Notes under the pieces: generated by a model
What the model was told of the DNA's origin: nothing
Databases searched by the model: none
What the model saw: only the letters and a program-made list of their open reading frames with translations
Shown: in pieces, positions 46,187 to 56,500 of the stretch
How the letters are laid out: the number at the start of each line of letters is the position of its first letter
How positions within the stretch are numbered: position 1 is the first letter of the stretch
Translations under genes and position numbers: made by a program
Assembly (NCBI GenBank): GCA_022496185.1
Contig: WTXG01000010.1
Span: forward strand, 1 to 64,000
DNA length: 64,000 nt
Source of the DNA: Multifurca ochricompacta
Lineage: Eukaryota > Basidiomycota > Agaricomycetes > Russulales > Russulaceae
Direction: 5' to 3'

Positions 46187-47860
46187 ATGAGCACCAATTC
46201 GACTACTACTACCGGTTCTGATCTTCCGAAGCCAGAGAGACCTTCTTCTTCTTCAACTCGTCTCCCATCTCTAAACCAACTCGCCGCTCGCATTGGCGCT
46301 AACCGTGACACCACCACTACCATACCTCAAACCAATTCTACTACCAACCGCCCACGCTTGGCTGCCTCTCTCCTCCGAACAGGATCACAAACATCCGTCT
46401 CGACTGCCACTTCACTCGCAGATTCGATCGCGGTCAATGTCCCCGTAACTCGTTCAACCTCACCCGCCGCCCTTTCCACCTCCCCACCCAATTCGACTAA
46501 CGGATCCGTCAACGGTGATGCGGTCGCCACGGCGGGTCCAGGCGAGCCGCTTACCACTGAGAAGGTAGAAAAGCTCGCCCAGGAGACCGCTGTCCTCGAT
46601 AAGCGTTTGAAGAAGACCAAAGGGTTCAAGAATATACCGACCCTCGACGCCATCACGGCCCGATATGCGCGCACGCGTACTCTCAGCGTCGATGGCACCG
46701 CGGTTCCACCTGAAGCGGAACCAATTGAGGATCCTCAGACACCCGGTGTGATGACGAAGCCAGCTGAACATCCCTTGCAACATTCTTGGTGCGTCAGGGT
46801 TCGCCTTTATTATTTGTTGTATATTATCATCATTATTGTCCATCACCCTCCTTTTATTTCATTTATTTTTGCCTCTTGCATGTGTGGCTAACATATCTTT
46901 TTTTTCCCCTTTCTCCCCAGGACGATCTACCATGATACCAAGGCAAAGGTACCGTTCTCACCGATGACCGCTGCCGACACCTCGTACCCAGCTCCAGCCG
47001 ACTCGGGTGCGTACGAAGCTGGTTTGACCACCGTCGGCGAGTTTGATACGGTCGAGTCATACTGTCGGTACTTCAACTGGCTCAAACCCCCCTCCAAGCT
47101 AGAGCGCAACTCGAACTACCACCTATTCAAATCGGGCATCAAGCCGATGTGGGAGGACGAGGCGAACGCGAACGGCGGGAAATGGGTGCTCACGATGAAA
47201 AACAACCCGGTGCTGCTCGACCAATGTTGGCAATGGCTCACCATGGCCCTTGTCGGTGAGGAGCTCGATGAGGGCGACGAGATCTGCGGCGCAGTCGTCA
47301 GCCTGCGCTCCAAGGTTGACCGCATCCAATTATGGACACGTTCCAAGGACGACGTCGAGAAGGTCAACGGAATCGGGCGCAAGCTTGTCAAACTTCTCGA
47401 TGTTTCCGAAGCGGATAGTATCGGACTCGAGTTCCAGGTAAACCCTTTTCCAAGAGATTCTCACCTTCCCCGCCTTGCCTCATTCATCACACCTTATTAT
47501 TATTATTTTTACTGAAACGACCTCTTTTTCTCTTTTGTCTAGTACAACACGGAAGACCGCCCTCTTCCGAACAAGTTCTTATCGATTCAGTCGGTCCCCC
47601 AATCGTCCTTCCGGCCCACATTCAATGTCAAGGGAGGCAGTCCAGTCACCGGCCCTGGAGAACTTCCCGTACCCGCACCTGCACCCGCACCCATCGGCGT
47701 TGGGCCTGGCGGGGCATTTGGGAGTTTCGGGGTCAATGGCAGCGGGGTGCTCGGTGGTGGTGGTGGTGGTGGTGCTACGGGTGGTGGCGCACGAAGCGCG
47801 CCACCGGTATGGGAGGCGCGTCCTAGTCGGGTCATGATCACGAATCTGGGACACCCGTAA
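46187..47860 (+). CDS. eIF4E-family cap-binding protein, 4EHP-like
   Basis: Exons 46187-46788, 46921-47437 and 47543-47860 give 478 residues without frame breaks. I chose the ATG at 46187 (MSTNSTTTTGSDL); an in-frame GTG upstream is not a usual start. About 190 disordered Ser/Thr-rich residues precede the eIF4E fold, which begins HPLQHSWTIYHDTK. HLFKSGIKPMWEDEANANGG keeps the MWED cap-binding Trp/Glu, and ICGAVVSLRSKVDRIQLWTR is the typical C-terminal core. The cap-stacking Trp of class I eIF4E (KTWQANL in human) is replaced by Tyr (GAYEAGL). The Trp used for eIF4G/4E-BP binding is Cys (VESYCRY). Both point to the class II (4EHP) type, usually a translational repressor. The tail is Gly-rich. 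Confidence 0.85.
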
Positions 47861-48796
47861 GGGGAAGGGAGGGCTTGTTCAATGTTCGATATCGAATGCA
47901 AAGAAGTTTGTCTCTTTTCTTTTCCTTTCTTTCCTCTTATTTTTTCTGTTGTTCATTTACATCCCCCATCACCCCTTACCTTTCTCTCACTCGTCCGTGG
48001 GGGATCTTTCCCCACCTCACTCGATTGTACGTTATATAAGCATGCAGCGTTGTCGTTGCCGCCACCACTGGCATCTCTTTTTCTGTGCCCAGCTTCGCTT
48101 GGACAGATAAGTGGCAGATTATTTTCTTGTCTCGGAGTGTGTGTAAAACAAATGTTGTCTTGGTGGTGTAGAAAAAGAAAAGAAAAGAAGTTGCATTCGG
48201 ATTACTTAAAGGGAGGGTTACGGGAGTGGTGGATAGAGCTTGCCCGGGGAAAGAGGGGTGGTGATGGGTGATGGTAATTCATTCTCCCATGGTCAAATGG
48301 TCCCATGGAGGAATACTCAGTCCGTTTTGATGGGTTGCAAGGCGTCAAACACCGCCTTGTCGACATGGTCCCTGGAAAGGATTTGTCGCTCTCTTCAGCT
48401 GCCTAGATAAGAATAGGAATAGGAATAACCGTTACAATATATACACGGGAGTAACGTCGCCGGGAGGCGCGAGCAGGAACGCTGTTAGGACCGTGAGTAT
48501 TTCCTTAAACGTTACGTCCTCTCCTGAGCGGCGAAAACATAGACTCCTCGCAACGAGAGGGGGCGTGGTGAAAAGGGGTACCTGTGATTGACCGTGTTGG
48601 CACATCACACGATGGAAACGACCTCGACGCGCTCACCTGCAGTGTCTTTGCGTCCATCCAGTATGCCCCCTTGAAATACCTTTCATCGCCTCCAGGGCGG
48701 CAACTCGAACTCAGCTAAGGATTGGTCATGGAGCAACCACGCGGGAAATTCATCAGACATATCCCCAGTGCACCCCCTTTTGATTTGTCTGGCGCC
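47861..48796. other. 4EHP-like gene 3' region
   Basis: About 940 bases downstream of the 4EHP-like gene, pyrimidine-rich at first. No gene seen. Confidence 0.45.
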
Positions 48797-49441
48797 CTAA
48801 GCTGTGCGCACTAGGCCGCGAACATTGTTTACTTGCTTGCGCGCGTGTCGGACCCTAGGGAGGAGGTAACGCACACCAAGGAAAAACGGATCAAGATCGT
48901 CTTGAAGGCAATCAACTGAGTACAGAATATCTAACTTTGGAACAAGGCGACAATTTCTAATTTCTGCTTCGCGACGGTTAGGATCTCGACCACGGCGTGA
49001 GACACTCCTTACGGCGTTGTCATGACGACAGCCAACACCTTTTCGCGATAAGTGAGGAAACTCTTCAACGGCATTTATGTAGTAGGAAGGGGGGGGGGGC
49101 CGCTGTGCGGCTGGCCAATGTGAAGTGTTATACCCACACATCTTCTTCTTTGGCAAAGTGATGTGCCACGACACGACTGTGACCCATCCAAAGAGGGGAA
49201 CAGATAGAATTTCCAGGCCGACGGTAGGAACGAGAAGGATACAGCAAAAAGTGAGAAGCACGCGCAAAGCATGTGTAGCCCCGACAACATAGATCGTTGA
49301 GCCGCTGCCAGTGTCTGAATATGTACCAGTTGGGTCGACGAGACGAGACTCATAGACGTGGGAGGATGGCAAAAGATTTCCTTGTAAAAGGCTCGCTTCG
49401 CTTGTGACTGACCACAAACCAAGCAGGTGCCCCTGCTTCAT
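48797..49441 (-). CDS. Unrecognised open frame, 214 residues
   Basis: The frame starts MKQGHLLGLWSVTSEAS and is uninterrupted. It contains one hydrophobic stretch (LLTFCCILLVPTVGLEILSV) and a basic C-terminal half (VRSVSRRGRDPNRREAEIR). I recognise no family. It could be a lineage-specific membrane protein or a chance frame in 2.8 kb of otherwise empty sequence. Confidence 0.25.
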   Translation of the reverse strand: MKQGHLLGLWSVTSEASLLQGNLLPSSHVYESRLVDPTGTYSDTGSGSTIYVVGATHALRVLLTFCCILLVPTVGLEILSVPLFGWVTVVSWHITLPKKKMCGYNTSHWPAAQRPPPPSYYINAVEEFPHLSRKGVGCRHDNAVRSVSRRGRDPNRREAEIRNCRLVPKLDILYSVDCLQDDLDPFFLGVRYLLPRVRHARKQVNNVRGLVRTA

Positions 49442-50705
49442 ACACTCCCATTTTCTTAAACGTCCAGGGAAGGTGGTGGAAAAGAAAAAGAAACTGAACG
49501 ATTTTTTTTTGTCATTGGGCTCTTGAAAATTGCCGCGTCGGACTTATAATCGGGAGGGGCCGTGCTCGCTTCACTTCCTCACAAATTACTGATTATTCGC
49601 CATGTTGGTACGGAAGGATGCCTTATCTGATTTCACTTTACCTGGGTGTACATAGAAAAATGCCCAATGCTAAAGTGAAGGTTGTTTTATGAAGGAGACA
49701 CACATGGGCTTAATAACTATTAGATTATATCCTCATTATTACTTCCTACGGCACGATCAAAGTCACCTGATGATGCGAGCACGTGCCTGGCCTTAGCGCG
49801 TCTTACTGACTGGCTGACTGACTAACAAGCATCTCGCCCTCGAGCTGGAAAGGGGGGGAGGGGGGTTTACATGCAAGCTCATAAATGCAAAAGTTCTTTA
49901 ATATTTTTGCCTTTGTCGCCAACCAACCAGGCTCGTCTATAGAACGAGCATCGGAACTTTAGAATCGAACTCGGAACTCGGAACTCGGAATTTGGATATT
50001 CAACTTTCATCTCGCTCTACTCGCTCTCGCAACACGGAGACTGCTTGACCTCAGGCTCTACCTTTTCTTGCAGCATTTATATTTTCGTAAATTTACGAAT
50101 TTGATCTACTACTACTACTACTACTAGGACGTGATCCCCCCTTGCGCAATATCAGTCAGTCAGTCAGACGGTCGGCAGTCAGCTTCAGCGGCAAATACGG
50201 CAATGTAAGATCCGGTTAGTGTGATGTGTAGGGTAGGGTCAATCGAAGCTTCTGTCAAGTTACGTATAATCTTGTTATCCTGCTGGTATGCAAGGAAGGG
50301 TAATCACATTGATTGAGCGTTGCGGCCCTCCAAGAAGCCGAAGACTCTGAAGCTGAGAGTGCTGCACGGTTGCGTGGGGTGAGAATTGAAAGGGTTGGTT
50401 ATAATTATTGCTACTATGGATGGAAGATAATATCTGGGTGCATGCGAGGTATCTTGACAACGTGCGTACAACGGCTTACAACCAAAGTACGGAAATGAAA
50501 AAAAAAAAGGCGACGCAGGCGCCGCCTCGTCGCCGACCGAAGGGTATTATAACAAGGGTGCTCTGTGCCCCGGCCCCGGAATGATATAAATTAAAGCGAC
50601 TAAGCTCATAAGTTAGGTCGTCGTTGTAGTCATCAGCCCATCCGTAACGGGGCGGTTTAATATGATGAAGTGGAATTAAAGATATAAAAGTCGTTCGTGC
50701 CCGAG
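49442..50705. other. Intergenic region with short tandem repeats
   Basis: No gene recognised. It has CGGAACT repeats at about 49964-49990, a TAC triplet run at about 50107-50127 and GTCA repeats at about 50152-50170. Confidence 0.5.
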
Positions 50706-52634
50706 TCAGGGTCGTATTTGTAAGAATGGCGGCGATGGGTTGGCACCTGCGTTGCTTGGTTGGCGTGGGCGCTTCAACACAGAGCGTAGTGGCGGCTTGG
50801 GAATTAGTCGGTGTTGCATGTCAATGCGCACGCCTTCCTCGTTCATCCAGCCTTCGCCGTAATCCGGATAATTCGCCAGGTCAGGAGGGTACTCATTCCC
50901 CGGCAGTGTCGGTTTGTAATCCCCTTTGTTCGTCCACAGTTGGTCTCTGTGAGGCAAAAAATGATAGGTCAATAAATCGCCATGAGGAAGGTGGGAGGGG
51001 ATATAAGAACATACCCGCGACGATTGTGCCAGCCTTTGCGGCGCGAATGCATCGGGATTGGAGACGGACAAATCAGATTCTCGTCATTGAATCGTACACG
51101 CGTGGACACTAGGTGTCCCTGTCCACGCGACGCAGGGTCTGATGCGCGGCGTACAGGGACTTGAGGGGCAGAGTTAGCCGCAGGAAGCGGGTCAGTTGCT
51201 CGATGCACGAGAACGGGGGGTTGTGATACAGAGGAGAGAGAATTTCGATGAATCGCTTGTGGGGCTAGCTGAGGTGCTGAGGGGACAGAGTCGCGGCGAG
51301 CGGATTGTGGGGGCGGCTGCGGTGCGGCAGCCACCGAGTCGCGACGGACAGGTTGCACGGGTGGCTGAGGTACAGCAGAAACCGAATCACGACGAGTCGA
51401 TTGAACGGGGGCCGGGGCCGAGGGAGGCAAGGAATCCCGGCGAGGCCTTCCCGGAGTGTATGTAGGCGGGGCGGAAGGTTGTCCTGTCATGTTGGAGTGG
51501 GCGGCCGGTGATGTAGATAAACCGGGAGGGAGGATCTGCCGCTGCTCTCGCTCAAGAGATGGGCGGCGGGGAATCATGGTACGTCCAGTGTAGCCGGAAT
51601 CTTGCCGTTGCATGGGAGCTGCAGGCGGGAGCACGAGGCTGTCGCGAGGCATGGGGGTCTGGATGTCCTGCCGGCGCTGAATGAGCGCCGGTTGCCGCGC
51701 GAGACCAACGACCCCTGGGGTTTGGGGGATCACGGGTGCTCGTGGGCCAATGATGCTGTTCTGAGGCTGTGATTGCACAGGCGGGGGCAGGATACGACGG
51801 TCCTCAGAGACAGGGGGTGGTCGAGATGACATCATTGCATAATATCGTTGCATGGCGGTCGCATCAGGGGTATTATTTTGACCAGTGTAAGGCCCTTCTG
51901 TGATAGTGCTATCGGTATCAGAGTCTGATGACACGGAGCCTGTGTAGGGTAGGGGAGACAATTAAGATATTAGGAAAATACGCCATAGAGAGCGACTGCA
52001 CCTTCGGGTAAAGCCACACTGATAATTCCAGCGTTATAATTTTTTTGGGCTTCAATAAGAGCGGGCAGGTTCGGGGGGACAATCCGAGACGGAGAATGAT
52101 CCGAGCCATCGGAATCTGAACCGTCATTTCCGATACCAAAAACGCTCTGAAGAGTCTCAAGGCTACTCCTAGCAAGGATAGAGGCGTCATCTGGAGCAGA
52201 GAAAAAAGAGTCTCCGTCGTCATAGAAGTCGGATTTTGATGAGACGGAGGCTTCATACACGAATGTGTTCTTGGCAGCGGAGGGGTAGATACCAAACTTT
52301 CGGGAACCACTAGGTTTTTTCTGCTCGTAAGCGCTGTCGATTGCAGAGCGATGAACGTAGTTCGAGGGATTGAAAAATGTGTCAATAGGAAGAGTGGGGG
52401 CTTTTGAAGCATTTGGAATGTGAGTGAGCGCCCCATTGGACTTTTGTTCTGCAGCTGCGGGAGTTGGGTAGGAGTTAGGAGCGTTTGTGGTATTATCGAA
52501 TATGCGAAGTGCCCTGCTCGGTAGGTTCATCATAAAATTCTAAGAGATGGATTAGCCAACGATTTCTAGGCAGGGTGAGGCGGGGTCTGACGAACCTTTG
52601 CGGGCACGCTACGAGAGACCCTAGAGGACGCCAT
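50706..52634 (-). CDS. Conserved basidiomycete protein with repeated RRDS motifs
   Basis: Four exons, 52634-52596, 52539-52002, 51939-51015 and 50946-50706, sum to 1743 bases (580 residues) with no frame break. The protein is largely disordered. It opens MASSRVSRSVPAK and has an Asn/Ser-rich first third ending LPEGSVSSDSDTDS. A Pro-rich middle follows, with a 16-18-residue repeat whose core is (R)RDS: PRRDSLPPS, TRRDSVSAV, VRRDSVAAA, ARRDSVPSA, HRNSLSSV. The conserved C-terminal module is NRRGDQLWTNKGDYKPTLPG then EYPPDLANYPDYGEGWMNEE. I know similar basidiomycete hypothetical proteins by that module, but no function. RRxS is a consensus for PKA-type basophilic kinases, so the repeat may be a multi-site phosphorylation platform. 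Confidence 0.75.
51240..51450 (-). repeat. Coding repeat, about 48-54 bases per unit (RRDS-P-rich)
   Basis: Five imperfect units each encode RRDS (or a variant) followed by a Pro/Gln/Ala-rich stretch. The last unit reads HRNS. Confidence 0.7.
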
Positions 52635-53510
52635 AATTCGAGAAAGCTCGGATAAAAGGATGGCGTTGAGGGTTAGGGAGAGTTTGACAAGTTACGGAGT
52701 CCGGGAGGGTCTTATGGTCGGAGGTAACCCTTCGTTAGCCCAAGAGGTCATGCTTTTAACACGAGCTCAAACATTAGGGGGCCAGGTGTTGATATGGCTC
52801 AAATGTATGCCCAGAAAGGAGTGTTGGATACACGCGCGAACAGCGAGGAGTGATCTCAGCCTTCTGGTGGTGTGACAGTCCAAGGAATCCAAGAGGCTGG
52901 AACATGATCAACTATGACGGCCTTAAGATTTCGATTTCTCGGTTCCTTTAGATCCAGAGGTGAGATTGAAGATGCTTTGATTGTGCCGTAAGTACCCTCC
53001 AACGAGTGTCAGAACCAACGATATCATCTGATGGGCTGATGTGAGTGTGAGTGTGAGTGTGAGTGTGAGTGAGTGTGAGTTGTGAGGGTTGAATATCACG
53101 TGATCACTTTGATTACGTCTTGGATGGATTTTGGAAATTGTTGCTTTCTCTCCTTCTCTAATTCCTAATTCCTTCCCCTTCCCCTTTGTCACTTTGTCAC
53201 TTTGCTGCTTGCTTGTTGATAATAATATTTTGAGGACGAACTTGGAGAGAAAAGGACGAAGTCGATAGGACAGGACAGGATAGTCTTACATCACACCCAC
53301 AAGCAATAACAACAACAACAACAACAACAACAACAATCAAAACTAAAATCAAAACCACGACTACGCCACAGCGAGAACCCCGGACGACAACGACTTCTTG
53401 GGCTCGGGGTTATACTTTATAGGTGGAAAATTGCCATTGGTAGTCTATACCCTATCTGCTAGTCAACCTTCCTAAATCCTTCACTTCACTTCTCCTGGAG
53501 CCAACAAACA
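52635..53510. promoter_or_regulatory. Divergent promoter region of the RRDS-repeat gene and CFT1
   Basis: 876 bases between divergent starts. It contains a GAGTGT-type repeat (about 53040-53080) and a CAA/AAC triplet run (about 53305-53337). No gene is supported; the open frame at 52660-52875 resembles nothing. Confidence 0.45.
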
Positions 53511-56500
53511 ATGCAGGCTTTACATCAGGAGATTCTTCCGCCAAGTGGTGTAGAGTATGCCACAACTCTCAGGCTTACCCCATCTACCCTTCCAGAGCCT
53601 GTCATAACCACAACTTCTACGTCACACTCTCAACCTTTTCAAGGTGCATTATACAATGTCATCGTCGCACGCGCCAACATACTACGCGTATTTGAGGTTA
53701 GGGAGGATCCCTTACCAATCTTGCCTCAGCTTGAAGACGAGCGGCAGCGAAGGGCAGATGTGCGAAGAGGTACAGAAGCGGTTGAGGGTGAAATCGAGAT
53801 GGATGGACAGGGGGAAGGTTTTGTCAACATGGGTTCTGTCAAGGTGATTTCGAATACTCTCATGTCAATGTTCAGCCCCTTCCCAATGACAGTCATTCAT
53901 TTAACATCTCTTTTTGAGCTCTGGCTTTTGGAGCAAGTGAACTGATTGTCGCGCATCATCCCCCAGTTCACAGATCCTAGAGGCTCGGCCCAACCACCGA
54001 CTGTCACTCGCTTCCATTTTGTTCGTGAACATCGTCTTCATGGGACTGTTACTGGTTTAGAGAGCATCCGCATCATGTCATCATATGAAGACCGACTCGA
54101 TCGTTTGCTTGTGTCATTCAAGGATGCGAAAGTCTGTTGACGTCTCCCCCTCTCATTCATTTACCGCTAAGTCAACTGACATCACCCAGATAGCTTTGCT
54201 CGAGTGGTCTGCCGCCGTGCACGATTTGATCACCGTGTCTATCCACACGTATGAACGCGCCCCTCAGCTCGTGAGCTTCTGATAAGCATCATTGCCGGAA
54301 TCTCACCTTCATTTCCCTGGTCTAGCTCTCGCTCGACACGGCCTTATTCAAATCTGAACTCCGGACCGACCCTGCATCTCGGTGCGCCGCACTATCTCTT
54401 CCAACGGATGCTCTCGCAATATTGCCCTTCTACCAATCCCAAGCGGATCTCGACGTCATGGAACAAGATTATAGAGCAAGGTGTGTTTGACGCATTGCGA
54501 ATCGCATGATTAAGCTCACTTGTGCGGGTAGGGATGTGCCTTATTCCCCCAGTTTCGTTCTCGATCTGGCTGCAAGTGTAGATGAACACATCAGAAACGT
54601 TGTTGACTTTGTCTTCCTTCCTGGGTTCAATAATCCAACCGTCGCGGTACTGTTCCAGCCCCAGCAGACATGGACTGGGTGAGGTGCTTTCCGTCCTGGA
54701 CCCTTGGTCCACGCTAACTCTCTATTGACCCCACAGCCGCTTGAAAGAATTCAAGGACACCATGTCACTGTACATCTTCACGCTCGACCTCATTTCTCGC
54801 ACGTACCCGGTCATAACGAAGGTCGATGGCTTACCTTACGACTGCTTGTCTCTTATCCCATGCTCATCAGCTTTGGGTGGGGTGGTTATCCTCTCGAGCA
54901 ATGCAGTCATTCGTGTTGATCAGGCAACGCGGCGTGTTGCCCTCCCTGTGAACGGCTGGTCGCCACGCGTGAGCGATATGCCCTCTCTTCCCACGCCCAT
55001 GGGCATGCGTGAACTGCGCCTCGAGGGTGCACGGATGGCATTCGTTGAGGAACGCACCCTATTTGTTGTTCTTGTAGATGGAACTATCATCCCTTTTGAA
55101 TTTGTCATCGACGGAAAAGTAGTCTCCCGACTCATAATGGGCACGCCACTCGCCCAAACGGCCTCCCCTACGGTCGTCCGAAAGGTGCATGACGAGCATC
55201 TGCTGTCGGGAGTATGGTGGGCCCATCCGTCTTACTTCGGACCGCGAGCGTAGAGGAACCCGTCACCGACGCAGAGGACCTGGCCACTTCTGGCCCTGCT
55301 GCGGTTGTTGATGCTGGAAATGCCATGGACTTGGACGACGATGACGGTTCGTATGACGCCCTCCCCCCCCCCCCCACTCACGGTATCGGCGATCACTTAT
55401 GAGAGTCCGTTTCACAGATATATATGGCACATCTAACCCCGACCCGCTGCCCTCTACCTCAACTGCGCCATCGGCGAAGACGCGGACCGTGATCCATCTC
55501 TCCATATGCGATTCCCTTCCAGCGTATGGGCCTATCTCCGACTTGACATTTGCCCTCGCAAAGAACGGGGTAAGCCGGTTTGGGTTTGGGTTTGGGTTTG
55601 GGTTCTGCCCCACATCACTTGTGCTAATAGAGCCCCCCAACCCCCGTGTATACCTTGCTGCAGGACCGCTTTGTGCCGGAGCTCGTCACCGCAACAGGTT
55701 CCGGCTCACTAGGGGGGTTCACCCTCTTCCAGGTCCGTGCTTTCAAACTCCCCCTTAGCCCTCTGCGCCACTCGCAGAGCTCAAACGCAAACAACTAACG
55801 ATTCACAGCGCGACCTTCCAACCCGCATGAAGCGCAAGTTACACGCAATCGGTGGCGCACGGGGCGTGTGGTCGCTCCCTGTGCGCACGGCAGTGAAGGT
55901 CAATGGTGTGCCGTACGACCGCCCCGCGAACCCATTTTACGCAGAGAATGACTCCTTAATCCTCGGCACGGACGCCATCCCCTCTCCTGGCTTCTCGCGT
56001 GTGCGCATTTATTCCCCCTCCCCCCTTTCCCCTTTCCTTTCAGCACAGCTATTCAGACCTGAACGCGAATTTTGGCAGTAGTTCGGGACACGTACGCCCA
56101 AGGGGGACATTACAATCACAACTCGTATTCAGGGGGTAACCGTCGGCGCTGCACCGTTTTTTCAAGGCACTGCCATCCTACATGTGCTATCAAATGCCAT
56201 TCGGGTGCTCGAGCCGGGTAGGTCGCCCATCCCTTCTTCAGCCTTGCTCTCTATACTACAGAAGTCTTACCGTCAATCGTGGTGGCAGATGGTACCGAGA
56301 GACAGATTATTAAGGACATGGAAGGCAACAACCAGCGCCCCAAGATCAAATATTGTAGCATCTGTGACCCGTTTGTGTTCATCCTGCGCGAGGACGACAC
56401 CATCGGTCTGTTTATTGGCGAACCAGAACGGGGTAAGATACGACGGAAAGATATGTCACCGATGGGAGAGAAAGTAGTTTGTTTCTATTATCCTATCTTC

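Noticed and set aside
53305..53337. CRISPR-like or structured repeat array from the AAC triplets
   Set aside because: It is a plain triplet microsatellite with no spacers, in a eukaryotic genome.
55579..55607. Telomeric repeat
   Set aside because: TTTGGG is not the TTAGGG of basidiomycete telomeres, is only four units long, and sits inside an intron of CFT1.
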